64,000 nucleotides of DNA from Streptomyces sp. LBL (GTDB lineage Bacteria; Actinomycetota; Actinomycetes; Streptomycetales; Streptomycetaceae): positions 186,001 to 250,000 of the forward strand of contig NZ_JARXYX010000005.1 of the NCBI RefSeq assembly GCF_029893585.1, read 5' to 3'. The position numbers and the translations under genes are program-made. The notes beneath the pieces are model-generated. The model was not told the DNA's origin. It saw nothing but the letters and a program-made list of their open reading frames with translations, and searched no databases. Shown here piece after piece: positions 1 through 8,559 of this stretch (the stretch's first letter is position 1; every line of letters begins with the position of its first letter).

Positions 1-88
1 CGCCGAAGGTGACCAGACCGACGAGGAGGAAGGCGATCTCCACGCCCGTCGGGGAGAGGAAGCCGTGGGTCTCGGCGGCAAGGCTCAC
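1..88 (-). CDS. nuoJ: NADH-quinone oxidoreductase subunit J, second set (5' part only)
   Basis: Only the first 29 codons lie in the window; the gene continues past the left edge. It starts with GTG at 88-86, overlapping the TGA of the upstream NuoI gene (GTGA), the same coupling seen in the complete nuo operon. The visible residues include a short hydrophilic start followed by [14 protein letters not shown], the beginning of the first membrane helix expected for NuoJ. Position after a NuoI-like gene and the helix are the evidence; assignment as NuoJ rests largely on gene order. It presumably leads into further membrane subunits (K, L, M, N) outside the window. Confidence 0.7.
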   Translation of the reverse strand, partial: MSLAAETHGFLSPTGVEIAFLLVGLVTFG

Positions 89-690
89 GATTTCCCCTCC
101 TGTGGCTCGGCCTGCGCGGCCGCCAGCTTCTCGGCGGTCTTACGGGCGGCGGCGATCTCCTTCGGTTCCTCCGCGCCGGAGTCGAGGGCGGGCGGAGCCG
201 GGACGGTCCACATCCACTCGCGGAGTTTGTCTCGTTCGTGGGTGAGATCGCGGATGTCGGTCTCGGCGTACTCGAACTCCGGGGACCAGAACAGGGCGTC
301 GAAAGGACAGACCTCGATGCAGATACCGCAGTACATGCACAGGGAGAAGTCGATGGCGAAGCGGTCGAGGACGTTGCGGCTGCGCTCACGGCCGCCGGGG
401 GCGGCGGGCGGGGCCGTCTCCTTGTGGGAGTCGATGTAGATGCACCAGTCCGGGCACTCGCGGGCGCACAGCATGCAGACCGTGCAGTTCTCCTCGAACA
501 GCCCGATGACGCCGCGAGTGCGGGGCGGGAGGTCGGGCTGGGCGTCCGGGTACTGCTCGGTGACGGTCTTCTTCGTCATCGTGCGGAGGGTGACGGCCAG
601 GCCCTTGGCCAGGCCGGAGCCGGGGATCGACAGGCGAGGCCGCCCGGAGGGCGTCGTTGAGGGGTGGTGGCCGGGTGACGGGCGGGACAT
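85..690 (-). CDS. nuoI: NADH-quinone oxidoreductase subunit I, second set (2x[4Fe-4S] ferredoxin-like)
   Basis: A 201-residue peripheral-arm subunit that carries the two tetranuclear clusters relaying electrons toward NuoB. Both binding motifs are intact: C69/C72/C75/C79 in [12 protein letters not shown] and C118/C121/C124/C128 in [12 protein letters not shown]. The start chosen is the ATG at 690-688, two bases after the nuoH stop; a basic, amphipathic N-terminus ([14 protein letters not shown]) precedes the cluster domain as in other NuoI proteins. The tail after the second cluster is rich in Glu/Ala/Lys. Its stop overlaps the GTG of nuoJ. It differs clearly from the window's other NuoI (47442-48092), so this is an old paralogue and not a recent copy. 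As a ferredoxin-like subunit it could in principle take electrons directly if no NADH module binds; that is inference. Confidence 0.93.
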   Translation of the reverse strand: MSRPSPGHHPSTTPSGRPRLSIPGSGLAKGLAVTLRTMTKKTVTEQYPDAQPDLPPRTRGVIGLFEENCTVCMLCARECPDWCIYIDSHKETAPPAAPGGRERSRNVLDRFAIDFSLCMYCGICIEVCPFDALFWSPEFEYAETDIRDLTHERDKLREWMWTVPAPPALDSGAEEPKEIAAARKTAEKLAAAQAEPQEGKS

Positions 691-692
691 GG

Positions 693-1661
693 TTACTGGA
701 TCACCACCTTGACGATGCCGGTGAGGGCGATCTGGGCGAGGGAGAGGGGAACGAGGAGGGTCCAGGAGAGTTTCTGCAACTGGTCCTCGCGCAGTCGGGG
801 GTAGGTGACGCGCAGCCAGATCACGACGAAGGCGAGGACGGCGGCCTTCAGAAGGGTCCAGACCCAGCCGAGGCCGTCGCCGCCCCAAGGGCCGTGCCAG
901 CCTCCCAGGAAGAGGACGGTGGTCAGGCCGCACAGGACGACGATTCCGGCGTACTCGGCGAGGAGGAACAGGGCGAAGCGCAGGCCGGTGTATTCGGTGT
1001 ACGCGCCAAAGATGATCTCCGAGTCGGCGACGGGCATGTCGAAGGGGGGCCGCTGGAGTTCGGCCAGCCCCGCCACGAAGAAGACGATCGCGCCGACAAT
1101 CTGCCAGGGCAGCCACCACCACTCGAAGGCGTCGAGGATCCCGGGGATCGACACCGTCCCGGCCGCCATCGCCACCGAGGCGGCGGTCAGCAGCATCGGG
1201 AGTTCGTATGCCAGAAGCTGGGCGGCTGTACGCAGGCCACCGAGGAGGGAGAACTTGTTGGCGGAGGCCCAGCCGGCCATCAGCGAACCGAGGACGCCCA
1301 CGCCCATCACCGCGAGGACGAAGAAGACGCCCGCGTCGATGACCTCGCCCACGGCCCCCTCGCCCGGGCCGATGGGGATGGCGAGGAGGACCAGAAGATA
1401 CGGGAGGAGGGCGACAGCGGGAGCGAGTTGGAAGATACGGCGGTCCGCGCCCGAGGGGACGATGTCTTCCTTCTGCGCGAACTTCACACCGTCCGCGACG
1501 AGTTGGGCCCAGCCGTGGAAGCCGCCGGCGTACATGGGACCGAGGCGGCCCTGCATGTGGGCCATGACCTTGTGCTCGGTCTGACCCACGATCAGGGGGA
1601 AGGTGAGAAAGACGACGAAGACGATCAGGAGTCGCGGGGCGACGTCGAGAGCGTCGTTCAC
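693..1661 (-). CDS. nuoH: NADH-quinone oxidoreductase subunit H, second set
   Basis: A 322-residue hydrophobic protein with about eight membrane helices, the subunit that forms the quinone-access tunnel between the peripheral and membrane arms. Conserved NuoH features are visible: [20 protein letters not shown] near residue 45, the [11 protein letters not shown] segment and an acidic [20 protein letters not shown] stretch in the middle. Start ATG at 1661 overlaps the nuoC TGA (ATGA). Nearest neighbour upstream is nuoC, whereas in the complete operon nuoD, E, F and G separate C from H. The protein is about 130 residues shorter than the window's other NuoH (454 aa), chiefly because it lacks that protein's long C-terminal cytoplasmic tail. 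Confidence 0.93.
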   Translation of the reverse strand: MNDALDVAPRLLIVFVVFLTFPLIVGQTEHKVMAHMQGRLGPMYAGGFHGWAQLVADGVKFAQKEDIVPSGADRRIFQLAPAVALLPYLLVLLAIPIGPGEGAVGEVIDAGVFFVLAVMGVGVLGSLMAGWASANKFSLLGGLRTAAQLLAYELPMLLTAASVAMAAGTVSIPGILDAFEWWWLPWQIVGAIVFFVAGLAELQRPPFDMPVADSEIIFGAYTEYTGLRFALFLLAEYAGIVVLCGLTTVLFLGGWHGPWGGDGLGWVWTLLKAAVLAFVVIWLRVTYPRLREDQLQKLSWTLLVPLSLAQIALTGIVKVVIQ

Positions 1662-2950
1662 TGCGGGCCTCCTGCGGGGTCTTCGGGGGTCTTGGTCGGA
1701 GGGGCGGGAGCTGGGCGGCCGTCGGTGTCCGCATCGGGGGCGGGAGCGGGGCGGCCGTCGGTGTCCGCATCGGCGCCAGCCTCGGCTGACGGTTGCGGCT
1801 CGGGTTCGCCCGAGGGGACGTCAGCGGGCCCAGCGGCGTCGGCGGGCTCCGGTGTGCCGACAGGCCCGGCCGCGTCGGCACGCTCCGGCGCGGGGGCGGG
1901 CTCCTCGACGGGGGCCGTTTCGGGAGCCGAGCCCTGCGCTGCCGGGCTCGGTTCTGCGGCCGGGCGGATCGGCTCCGCCGCCGGCTGCCGATCTGTGGTC
2001 GGCCGGTCCTCTGCAGGCATCGGGCCCGGTTCCGGCTCGACGAAAGCTGTGCGGGCGTGGTGCCAGGGGGCGTCCGAGCTACGAGGTGCGGTGGTGGGAC
2101 GGCTGGCCGGGACCTCGGACGACGAGGTCTGCGCGCGCCGCGACGTCGTGCCTTCACTCGCGCTGCGCGCACGCCGGGCCGCTCCGGCGCCAGTACCGGT
2201 CCCGTCCTGCTGGCTCGCCGATCCCTCCGACGCCGACCGCGCCCGACGTGCCGGACGCTCCCCAGCCCCAGCAGCCGGACGCTCACCTGCCGCACGTGCC
2301 GGTCGCTCGCCCGTCGTACCTGCCGGACGCTCACGTGCCGCACGTGCCGCCCCCCGTGCCGGGCGGGCCGGAGCGGGCGGGAGTTGGCCCTTCAGCGGGC
2401 CCCATTCATTCGGGTCGGGGACACCCGGAGGAAGCATCTGGCGGCGTTTGGGGCCGCCGTGTCCGGACTCCCCCGGTTCCTTCGCGCCAGGCCAGGCCTT
2501 GGCCACGCGGGCGGCGAGGACGAAGTCCTTGCGAAGGGGGTGACCCTCGAAGCCCTCCGGGAGCAAGAGGTGGTCCAGGGCGGGGTGGCCCTCGAAGGCG
2601 ACGCCGAACATCTCGTGCGTCTCGCGTTCGTGCCAGGCCGCGCCCGCGAACACGCCCACCGCGCTCGGCAGGACAGGGGACTCGTGCGGAACCGTCGTAC
2701 GCAGCAGAAGCCGTCGTACCGGGGAGAGCGCCACGACGTGCGCCGCGACACGGAAGCCCGCGCCGGGTTCGTCGACCGCGCTCAGCCAGTCGAAGTAGGT
2801 GCAGCCCAGGCGGTCGCGGGCCGTCTCCAGCGCCTCGAGCCAGGACGCCGGCGATACGTCGACCGTCAGCACGTCGTACGACTCCTCCGCCGTGGCCTCC
2901 GTACCGAACAGGTCCTCGACGGGAGCCGGCAGCCAGCCGACCACGGTCAT
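1658..2950 (-). CDS. nuoC: NADH-quinone oxidoreductase subunit C, second set, with a ~240-residue disordered C-terminal tail
   Basis: Residues 1-185 are a NuoC (30-kDa subunit) domain: the family signature is intact as [20 protein letters not shown] near 106-125 followed by [12 protein letters not shown] at 132-143. From about residue 190 to 430 the protein is low-complexity Pro/Ala/Arg/Glu/Asp, with internal repeats: several ERPA-type units (RERPAG, GERPAR, GERPAA), two copies of RRARSASEG and two of [10 protein letters not shown]. The window's other NuoC is 253 aa without such a tail, and bacterial NuoC proteins are typically about 200 aa. I checked the tail for NuoD motifs, as in natural NuoC-D fusions, and see none. 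ATG start overlaps the nuoB stop and the stop overlaps the nuoH ATG, so the tail does lie in an uninterrupted, coupled frame. Function of the tail is unknown. Confidence 0.9.
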   Translation of the reverse strand: MTVVGWLPAPVEDLFGTEATAEESYDVLTVDVSPASWLEALETARDRLGCTYFDWLSAVDEPGAGFRVAAHVVALSPVRRLLLRTTVPHESPVLPSAVGVFAGAAWHERETHEMFGVAFEGHPALDHLLLPEGFEGHPLRKDFVLAARVAKAWPGAKEPGESGHGGPKRRQMLPPGVPDPNEWGPLKGQLPPAPARPARGAARAARERPAGTTGERPARAAGERPAAGAGERPARRARSASEGSASQQDGTGTGAGAARRARSASEGTTSRRAQTSSSEVPASRPTTAPRSSDAPWHHARTAFVEPEPGPMPAEDRPTTDRQPAAEPIRPAAEPSPAAQGSAPETAPVEEPAPAPERADAAGPVGTPEPADAAGPADVPSGEPEPQPSAEAGADADTDGRPAPAPDADTDGRPAPAPPTKTPEDPAGGPQ

Positions 2951-3675
2951 CGGCCCTCCCCCGGCCCCGAAGCCGTATCCGGACCCGAAGCCGAATTCTC
3001 AGGCGAACCCGACTCCGAACCCGGTCCCAGTCCCGAACCCGCATCCGCATCCGCATCCGCATCCGAACCCGCCCCCGGCGCCCGCACCAGCCCGCTCTGC
3101 AGCGCCGCCGCCGACGGCCGCCCCGCGTCGGACCCGGACCCTGACCCGTATCCGTACCGCTCCCCCAGCGACTCCCGCGCGATCTTCTCCTGGAGCTTGA
3201 GGATCCCCTGGAGCAGCGCCTCGGGGCGGGGCGGGCAGCCGGGGACGTACACGTCCACCGGGATGATCTGGTCGACGCCCTTGGTCACGGAGTACGAGTC
3301 CCAGTACGGGCCGCCGCAGTTGGAACACGCGCCGAAGGAGATCACATACTTCGGCTCGGGCATCTGTTCGTAGAGGCGCTTCACGGCAGGCGCCATCTTG
3401 TCCGTGACCGTCCCGGAGACGACCATCAGGTCGGCCTGGCGCGGGCCGGGCGCGAAGGGGATCACGCCGAGGCGGATGAAGTCGTGGCGGGCCATGGACG
3501 CGGCGATGAACTCGATCGCGCAGCAGGCGAGACCGAAGTTGAAGACCCAGAGGGAATAGCGGCGGCCCCAGTTCAGGACCACCTTCATCGGCTCGGGCGC
3601 CAGCCGCGCGAGGGCACCCAGCCGCTTCGGCTCCGGAAGCAGAACAGGCTCGGAAGGAGTGGGGGTCACGTCCAT
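2947..3675 (-). CDS. nuoB: NADH-quinone oxidoreductase subunit B, second set, with Gly/Ser/Asp-rich tail
   Basis: A 242-residue subunit that holds cluster N2, the last [4Fe-4S] centre before quinone. Ligands are all present: C51-C52 in [11 protein letters not shown]117 in [11 protein letters not shown] and C147 in [11 protein letters not shown]. Up to about residue 173 it follows the family; the remaining ~70 residues are Gly/Ser/Asp/Ala/Pro repeats ([22 protein letters not shown]) encoded by short tandem repeats, including a CGCATC hexamer array near 3040-3066. The paralogue at 56293-56847 has no such tail. The ATG at 3675 lies inside the last codons of nuoA and was chosen because it restores the usual N-terminus before the [15 protein letters not shown] segment. 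The reading frame ends at 2947 overlapping the nuoC start. Confidence 0.92.
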   Translation of the reverse strand: MDVTPTPSEPVLLPEPKRLGALARLAPEPMKVVLNWGRRYSLWVFNFGLACCAIEFIAASMARHDFIRLGVIPFAPGPRQADLMVVSGTVTDKMAPAVKRLYEQMPEPKYVISFGACSNCGGPYWDSYSVTKGVDQIIPVDVYVPGCPPRPEALLQGILKLQEKIARESLGERYGYGSGSGSDAGRPSAAALQSGLVRAPGAGSDADADADAGSGLGPGSESGSPENSASGPDTASGPGEGR

Positions 3676-4088
3676 GCCAGGACGCCCTTCTTGTATGCGT
3701 ACAGCAGGCCCACGGCCAGGAAGCCGAGGAAGATGAACATCTCCACGAGGGTGGTCGCGCCGTAACCGGGAGCGGCGAAGACCGTGGCCCAGGGGAACAG
3801 GAAGATCGAGTCGACGGCGAAGATGACGTACAGGAACGCGTAGACGTAGTAGCGGACCTGGGTGTGCGCCCAGCCCTCGCCGACGGGGTCGACTCCGCAC
3901 TCGTATGTCAGGAGCTTCTCTGGCGTGGGGACCACGGGCCGCAGCAGACGCCCGGCGCCGAAGGCGACGGCGACGAACAGCACGCCGACCACGGCGAGCA
4001 GTCCGACGACCGAGTACGACTGGAAGTAGTCCGCCGCGACGACGGTCGCGTCGACAGCGGTCGATTCGACGACAGTCGGTTCCGGCAC
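3666..4088 (-). CDS. nuoA: NADH-quinone oxidoreductase subunit A, second set
   Basis: A 140-residue small membrane subunit with three helices: residues about 27-47, 85-107 and 114-133. The conserved NuoA loop is recognisable as [32 protein letters not shown], including the Cys/Gly/Asp cluster that lines the quinone-tunnel entrance. The N-terminal 25 residues are an extra Thr/Val/Glu/Ala-rich stretch compared with the other NuoA in the window. First gene of the second nuo operon; nuoB starts within its last codons. The upstream spacer to the divergent sensor kinase is 194 bp and must contain both promoters. Confidence 0.93.
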   Translation of the reverse strand: MPEPTVVESTAVDATVVAADYFQSYSVVGLLAVVGVLFVAVAFGAGRLLRPVVPTPEKLLTYECGVDPVGEGWAHTQVRYYVYAFLYVIFAVDSIFLFPWATVFAAPGYGATTLVEMFIFLGFLAVGLLYAYKKGVLAWT

Positions 4089-4141
4089 GTCCGTCCCTCG
4101 CTCCCTGACCTGGACTCTGTTCGACGATCTGTACGCACGGG

Positions 4142-4169
4142 AGTCTAGGCCCTGCTAAAGGGAGCGTAA
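4142..4169 (-). promoter_or_regulatory. candidate promoter of the second nuo operon
   Basis: Read on the minus strand, TTACGC (4169-4164) and TAGACT (4147-4142) are separated by 16 bp and sit about 55 bp upstream of the nuoA ATG. They resemble vegetative -35 and -10 hexamers. No TGTGA-n6-TCACA Rex-type site is seen in this spacer, unlike upstream of the complete nuo operon. Prediction by eye only. Confidence 0.35.
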
Positions 4170-4282
4170 GCATCCCGTCACGGCCGAGGGAAGCCACAGG
4201 TCGTGGGGGTGGGGTTTTCCCCAGGGCATCGCGGCGGTCCACCTCATGGCGCGGCGGGCCGCCGCCCGGCACGCTGACCCGT

Positions 4283-5503
4283 ATGACCGAACGAAGCCCA
4301 GCCTCGAGCCCTTCCGGGAAAGTGGACAGCGACCGCCTGCCACCGGCCCGTTTCGCCTTCGAACGGCACACCTGGAAGGAGATCGCGCACCTTCTGGCAA
4401 ACCTTCCGATGGCGCTGATCGGATTCGTCTACGTGGTGACAGTGCTGTCCGCCGGAGTCGGGCTGACCGTCACGGTGATCGGGCTGCCGCTGCTCGCGAC
4501 CGGGCTGATGGGTGCCCGTCAGCTGGGCAGGCTGGAGCGGGCGCGAGCGAGGGCGCTGCTCGGGGTGCGAGTGGACGAGCCGAGCCCGCTGCCGCTGGGC
4601 CGCCGCAAGGGCGGAGGGTTTTTCCAGCGGTTGTGGATGGGGCTGGCGGACCCGGTGGGCTGGCGGACGATGCTGTACGACTTCGTCCGGCTGCCCTGGG
4701 GCATCCTCACTTTCGTTCTCACGCTGACCTCGCTGTTCGTGCTGTGGCCGGTGCTGCCGTTCATCGCGCGGGGGCTGACCAACGTGGACCGGGCGATGGT
4801 GCGCGGGCTGCTGTCACCCTCTGACGAGCTGGAGCTGCGGATCGCCGAGCTGGAGTCCGACCGGGGGGTCGTGGTGGACACGGCCGCGGCCGATCTGCGG
4901 CGCATCGAGCGCGATCTGCATGACGGAGCACAGGCCCGGCTGGTCAATCTGGCGATGGGGCTGGGCATGGCCAAGGAGAAGTTGCTGGACGGTACCGACG
5001 AAAAGCTCGTGGCGGCGATGGTCGAGGAGGCGCACGGCGAGGTGAAGCTCGCGCTGCAGGAGCTGCGGGACCTCGCCCGGGGCATTCACCCGGCCGTTCT
5101 CACGGACCGCGGTCTGGATGCCGCCCTGTCCTCGGTCGCCTCGCGTTGCACGGTGCCGGTGAAGGTGACGGCGGATCTGGATTCCAGACCGGTCGCGGCC
5201 ATCGAGGGCATCGCCTACTTCACGGTCTCGGAGCTGCTGCAGAACGTCAGCAAGCACAGCGGCGCGAAGTCGGCGTCGGTGGACGTCTGGCGGTCGGACG
5301 ACCGGCTGCTGATCCAGGTGTGGGACGACGGCCGAGGCGGGGCCCGACTCGACGGCGGTACCGGCATGCGCGGCCTCGCCGACCGCCTGGACGCCGTGGA
5401 CGGCCTGTTCGTCATCGACTCACCCCCGGGCGGCCCGACCAACGTCACGGCGGAACTGCCGTGGCGGGAACGCACGGCGGGCTCTGAACAGAAGTGGGTC
5501 TGA
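4283..5503 (+). CDS. NarL-family sensor histidine kinase
   Basis: A 406-residue membrane histidine kinase. Residues ~35-165 form a putative sensor module with two hydrophobic hairpins (about 38-78 and 138-162) joined by a basic cytoplasmic stretch; this matches the actinobacterial 'putative sensor' domain. The dimerisation/phosphoacceptor helix follows, with the phosphorylated histidine at about H213 in [15 protein letters not shown], then a HATPase_c domain with the N-box in [11 protein letters not shown] and a Gly-rich [15 protein letters not shown]. This is the HisKA_3/LuxR-partner architecture. It is followed at 141 bp by a paralogue (5645-7018), and both probably signal to the single response regulator at 7584-8243. 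Transcribed away from the second nuo operon from a shared spacer. Ligand unknown. Confidence 0.9.
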   Translation: MTERSPASSPSGKVDSDRLPPARFAFERHTWKEIAHLLANLPMALIGFVYVVTVLSAGVGLTVTVIGLPLLATGLMGARQLGRLERARARALLGVRVDEPSPLPLGRRKGGGFFQRLWMGLADPVGWRTMLYDFVRLPWGILTFVLTLTSLFVLWPVLPFIARGLTNVDRAMVRGLLSPSDELELRIAELESDRGVVVDTAAADLRRIERDLHDGAQARLVNLAMGLGMAKEKLLDGTDEKLVAAMVEEAHGEVKLALQELRDLARGIHPAVLTDRGLDAALSSVASRCTVPVKVTADLDSRPVAAIEGIAYFTVSELLQNVSKHSGAKSASVDVWRSDDRLLIQVWDDGRGGARLDGGTGMRGLADRLDAVDGLFVIDSPPGGPTNVTAELPWRERTAGSEQKWV

Positions 5504-5644
5504 AAAGAAGTGGGTCTGAACAAATGAGGTAGGGAAAACCCCCCTGTCGAGAGGCCGACGGACTCCATGGTCCACGGGGGCCCGGCCTAGCAGGGTGGAC
5601 GCACGACGGCAAAGCCGCAGGGACGAGGAGGAAGGACGACGCCG

Positions 5645-7018
5645 ATGGCCACGGACTACGGGCAGGGCTACGGGCAGGGCTACGGACAGGGCTATGGGCA
5701 CGACAGCGGGCTGGGGTTCCCTGAGGGGGTACGGCGGCACCGCCTGCCGACCGGGCTGCGGGCACCGTTCGAGGCGCGCAGCTGGCGCGAGCTGGCGTAC
5801 GTGCTGCTGGGCCTGCCGATCGGCGTGCTGTTGTTCGTGTACGCCATCGTGATGGTCTCGCTCGGTGTGGGCCTGCTCGTGACGTTCCTCGGGATACCGG
5901 TGCTGGCGGCGGGGCTGGCCGGTTGCCGGGGCCTGGGGGCACTGGAGCGGGCGCGGGCGCGGGGGCTGCTGAGCCTTGAGGTGGCCGACCCGGAGCCGCT
6001 GCGGATGAAGAAGCAGGGCGCGCTGGCCTGGATGGGGGCGGTCCTGAAAAGCGGGACCTCATGGCGGAGCGCGCTGTACTCGATGCTCTATCTGCCGTGG
6101 TCGGTGTTCTCCTTCACGGTCGCCGTGGCTCTCTTCGCGCTCGGCTGGACGCTGATGACCTACCCGCTGTGGTTCTGGCTCTTCCACCTGTTCGCCGGTC
6201 AGGACGGGATCCAGTTGTACGGCGACGAGGGTCACCACGTCTATCTCGACAACCCGTTCGAGATCACCGTGACCGCACTGGTGGGCGTGTTGTTCACCAT
6301 GGCCACGCCGTGGATCGTGCGGGCGCTGACGATGGTGGACCGGCTGCTGGTGCACGGACTGCTCGGGCCGACGCGTCTGTCGGCGCGGGTGGTGGAGCTG
6401 GAGTCGGACCGGGGGGTCGTGGTCGACACGGCGGCGGCGGACCTGCGGCGCATCGAGCGGGATCTGCACGACGGGGCGCAGGCGCGGCTGGTGGCGCTGG
6501 CGATGGATCTGGGGCTGGCGAAGGAGAAGCTGTCGGAGGACCCGCAGGCTGCGGCTCGGATGGTGGACGACGCGCACGGCGAGGTGAAGACGGCGCTGCA
6601 GGAGCTGCGGGACCTGGCACGGGGTATTCATCCGGCCGTCCTGACCGACCGCGGTCTGGATGCCGCCCTGTCCGCGGTCGCCTCACGGTGCACGGTTCCG
6701 GTGCAGGTGGAGGTGGACCTGCCGTCGCGACCGGCGCCGGCGATCGAAGGGATCGCGTACTTCACGGTGTCGGAGCTGTTGCAGAACATCAGCAAGCACG
6801 CGCAGGCCACCTGGGCGGCGGTCGACGTCTGGCGGGTGGAGAACCGGCTGATGCTGCAGGTCGTCGACAACGGCGTCGGCGGCGCGGACACCTCCGCCGG
6901 TTCGGGCCTGGCCGGCCTGGCCGAACGACTGGACGCGGTGGACGGAATCCTGGTGGTGGACTCCCCTGCCGGGGGCCCGACACGGATCACCGCGGAGCTT
7001 CCTTGGCGGGCGGTGTAG
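5645..7018 (+). CDS. NarL-family sensor histidine kinase (paralogue of the preceding gene)
   Basis: A 457-residue paralogue of the preceding kinase. The phosphoacceptor block is almost identical ([15 protein letters not shown], histidine about 275) and ATP-binding motifs SELLQNISKHA and DNGVGGADTSAGSGL are present. Differences lie in the sensor half: an N-terminal glycine/tyrosine run made of repeated GYGQ units from a 12-bp tandem repeat (5658-5702), and a ~45-residue extra loop between the third and fourth hydrophobic segments (HLFAGQDGIQLYGDEGHHVY). The ATG follows a strong GGAGGAAGGA ribosome-binding site. Immediately upstream, a 15-bp direct repeat (GAAGTGGGTCTGAAA-like, 5490-5522) duplicates the 3' end of the first kinase. 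A tandem duplication with diverged input domains is the simplest reading. Confidence 0.9.
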   Translation: MATDYGQGYGQGYGQGYGHDSGLGFPEGVRRHRLPTGLRAPFEARSWRELAYVLLGLPIGVLLFVYAIVMVSLGVGLLVTFLGIPVLAAGLAGCRGLGALERARARGLLSLEVADPEPLRMKKQGALAWMGAVLKSGTSWRSALYSMLYLPWSVFSFTVAVALFALGWTLMTYPLWFWLFHLFAGQDGIQLYGDEGHHVYLDNPFEITVTALVGVLFTMATPWIVRALTMVDRLLVHGLLGPTRLSARVVELESDRGVVVDTAAADLRRIERDLHDGAQARLVALAMDLGLAKEKLSEDPQAAARMVDDAHGEVKTALQELRDLARGIHPAVLTDRGLDAALSAVASRCTVPVQVEVDLPSRPAPAIEGIAYFTVSELLQNISKHAQATWAAVDVWRVENRLMLQVVDNGVGGADTSAGSGLAGLAERLDAVDGILVVDSPAGGPTRITAELPWRAV

Positions 7019-7094
7019 GTCCCGCTGGGAGTAGTAGTGGCTGGCCCCTGACCTGCTGTTCGAGGCGGATCAGGGGGAGGAGGCGCTGCCGGGG

Positions 7095-7245
7095 GACCCG
7101 ACCCCGTGAGGCACCTGAGCCCCGGCACCCGACCCCTGGGGGACCTGAGCCCCAGCAACACTCCCTGGGGGACCTGAGCCCCAGCAACACTCCCTGAGGG
7201 ACCTGAGCCCGGCACTCGACTCCCTGAGGGACCCGAGCCATCGCC
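7095..7245. repeat. degenerate 29-31-bp tandem repeat in the kinase-regulator spacer
   Basis: About five units sharing the core GACCTGAGCCCCAGCA (or close variants), two of them identical over 29 bp (units beginning CCCTGGGGGACCTGAG). The array fills the first part of the 565-bp gap between the second kinase and the response regulator. Units abut directly with no unique spacers, so it is a minisatellite and not a CRISPR array. Confidence 0.75.
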
Positions 7246-7583
7246 GAAGCCGCGCCTCAAGACCGGCGCCCGCGAGCACAACGTGCCCCAGCGCACGCCC
7301 GGCCGCGCGCTCTTCCTCGGCGACGGCTCTTCTGCCGACCGCGCGCCCTTCCCCCGACCGCCGCACCCCTTCTTCCCCTCACGCCCCCACGCCCCCACGC
7401 CCCCACCGCGGACCCGCCCGGGAACGGCACGCACGTCGGGCAGTTATGGCGTGCACGTCGGGCAGTTATCCACAGGCCCGGTGAGATGGGGCTGATCGCG
7501 GGATACTGAGGGCCAAGGGACGGGGACGGGACCGGGTTCGGTCCGTTACAGGGGCTCGGGGGCCAAGAATCGTGGAGGACAAG
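7246..7583. other. non-coding spacer upstream of the response regulator
   Basis: Very C-rich sequence without a credible gene. It contains a 17-bp direct repeat (GCACGTCGGGCAGTTAT, at about 7431 and 7452) whose second copy runs into TTATCCACA at 7466-7474, a perfect DnaA-box-like 9-mer. The promoter of the response regulator must lie here if it is not transcribed with the kinases; no convincing -10/-35 pair is visible. Confidence 0.5.
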
Positions 7584-8243
7584 GTGCAGGTGGTCATCGC
7601 CGAGGATTCAGTGCTGCTCAGGGAGGGCCTGACCCGGTTGCTGACCGACCGGGGGCACGACGTCGTCGCGGGGGTGGGCGACGGCGAGGCGTTGATCAAG
7701 ACCATCACCGACCTGGACGCGCAGGGCGAGCTGCCGGACGTCGTGGTCGCCGACGTACGGATGCCGCCGACGCACACCGACGAGGGGGTCCGGGCGGCGG
7801 TCCAGCTGCGCAAGGCGCATCCGGGACTCGGGGTGCTTGTGCTGTCGCAGTACGTGGAGGAGCGCTATGCCACCGAACTGCTGGCCGGTTCCAGTCGTGG
7901 CGTCGGCTATCTGCTCAAGGACCGGGTGGCCGAGGTGCGTGAGTTCGTGGACGCGGTGGTGCGGGTGGCCGAGGGCGGCACGGCTCTCGACCCGGAGGTC
8001 GTCGCGCAGCTACTGGGCCGCTCCCGCAAGCAGGATGTGCTCGCACGACTCACCCCGAGAGAGCGGGAGGTCCTGGGCCTGATGGCCGAGGGCCGGACGA
8101 ACTCGGCGATCGCGCGGCAGCTGGTGGTGAGCGACGGAGCCGTGGAGAAGCATGTCAGCAACATCTTCCTGAAGCTCGGGCTGTCGCAGAGCGACGGGGA
8201 CCACCGACGCGTTCTGGCAGTCCTCACCTACCTGAATTCCTGA
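7584..8243 (+). CDS. LuxR/NarL-type two-component response regulator
   Basis: A 219-residue regulator: receiver domain residues 1-120 with acidic pocket E7/D8, phosphoacceptor D57 in VVVADVRMPP and conserved Lys in GYLLKDRV; C-terminal LuxR helix-turn-helix (LTPREREVLGLMAEG, then SDGAVEKHVSNIFLKLGL). I prefer GTG at 7584 over the in-frame GTG at 7572, because GGAGG (7574-7578) sits five bases before it and the protein then begins MQVVIAEDS as in related regulators. It lies downstream of two NarL-type kinases on the same strand and is their most likely partner; the 565-bp repeat-bearing spacer suggests its own promoter. Target genes are not evident, though the flanking second nuo and kor operons are natural candidates. 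Confidence 0.92.
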   Translation: MQVVIAEDSVLLREGLTRLLTDRGHDVVAGVGDGEALIKTITDLDAQGELPDVVVADVRMPPTHTDEGVRAAVQLRKAHPGLGVLVLSQYVEERYATELLAGSSRGVGYLLKDRVAEVREFVDAVVRVAEGGTALDPEVVAQLLGRSRKQDVLARLTPREREVLGLMAEGRTNSAIARQLVVSDGAVEKHVSNIFLKLGLSQSDGDHRRVLAVLTYLNS

Positions 8244-8559
8244 GCATCCGACACCACGTCCGACACCATGTCCGGCCAATGCCCGGCCAATCCCCGGCCA
8301 ATGCCCGACATCACGTCCTCCGACATTGGCCTGACACAGCGTCAGATCCAGGAAGAACCGAAGCACGAAAGGGAGCGTCTTCAGGGGGAGTGCCGGGGGG
8401 CGCGTAAAACGTGACAGGACAGGGCGTCGAACGGGCCCAAAAACGCGTCCATCATGCGAATGACCCAGGGAAGGCGACCCTAACGGTCGTAGGGTTGATC
8501 CGGGGAAGGCCTGCGGTAAGGCCACTCCCAGACAGCCGCCTCTAGGGAGGTCCAGTTCA
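8244..8559. other. spacer upstream of korA with short repeats
   Basis: Begins with direct repeats (TCCGACACCA twice; GGCCAATGCCC and CGGCCAATCCC variants) and an inverted repeat GGCCAATG...CATTGGCC (about 8296-8331) that may end transcription of the response regulator gene. The remainder leads to the korA ribosome-binding site GGGAGG (8545-8550). No small gene recognised. Confidence 0.45.

Noticed and set aside
690..2343. Upstream extension of the second-set nuoI frame to 752 codons
   Set aside because: It overlaps nuoH and nuoC and is Arg/Pro-rich nonsense before the NuoI start; the ATG at 690 gives a normal NuoI.
1658..2380. NuoC-D fusion considered for the long NuoC
   Set aside because: The tail is repetitive Pro/Ala/Arg and lacks the HPSTHG and other NuoD motifs.
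7095..7245. CRISPR array
   Set aside because: Units are directly adjacent without unique spacers, have variable length, and no cas gene is present. The same applies to all other repeat arrays in the window.
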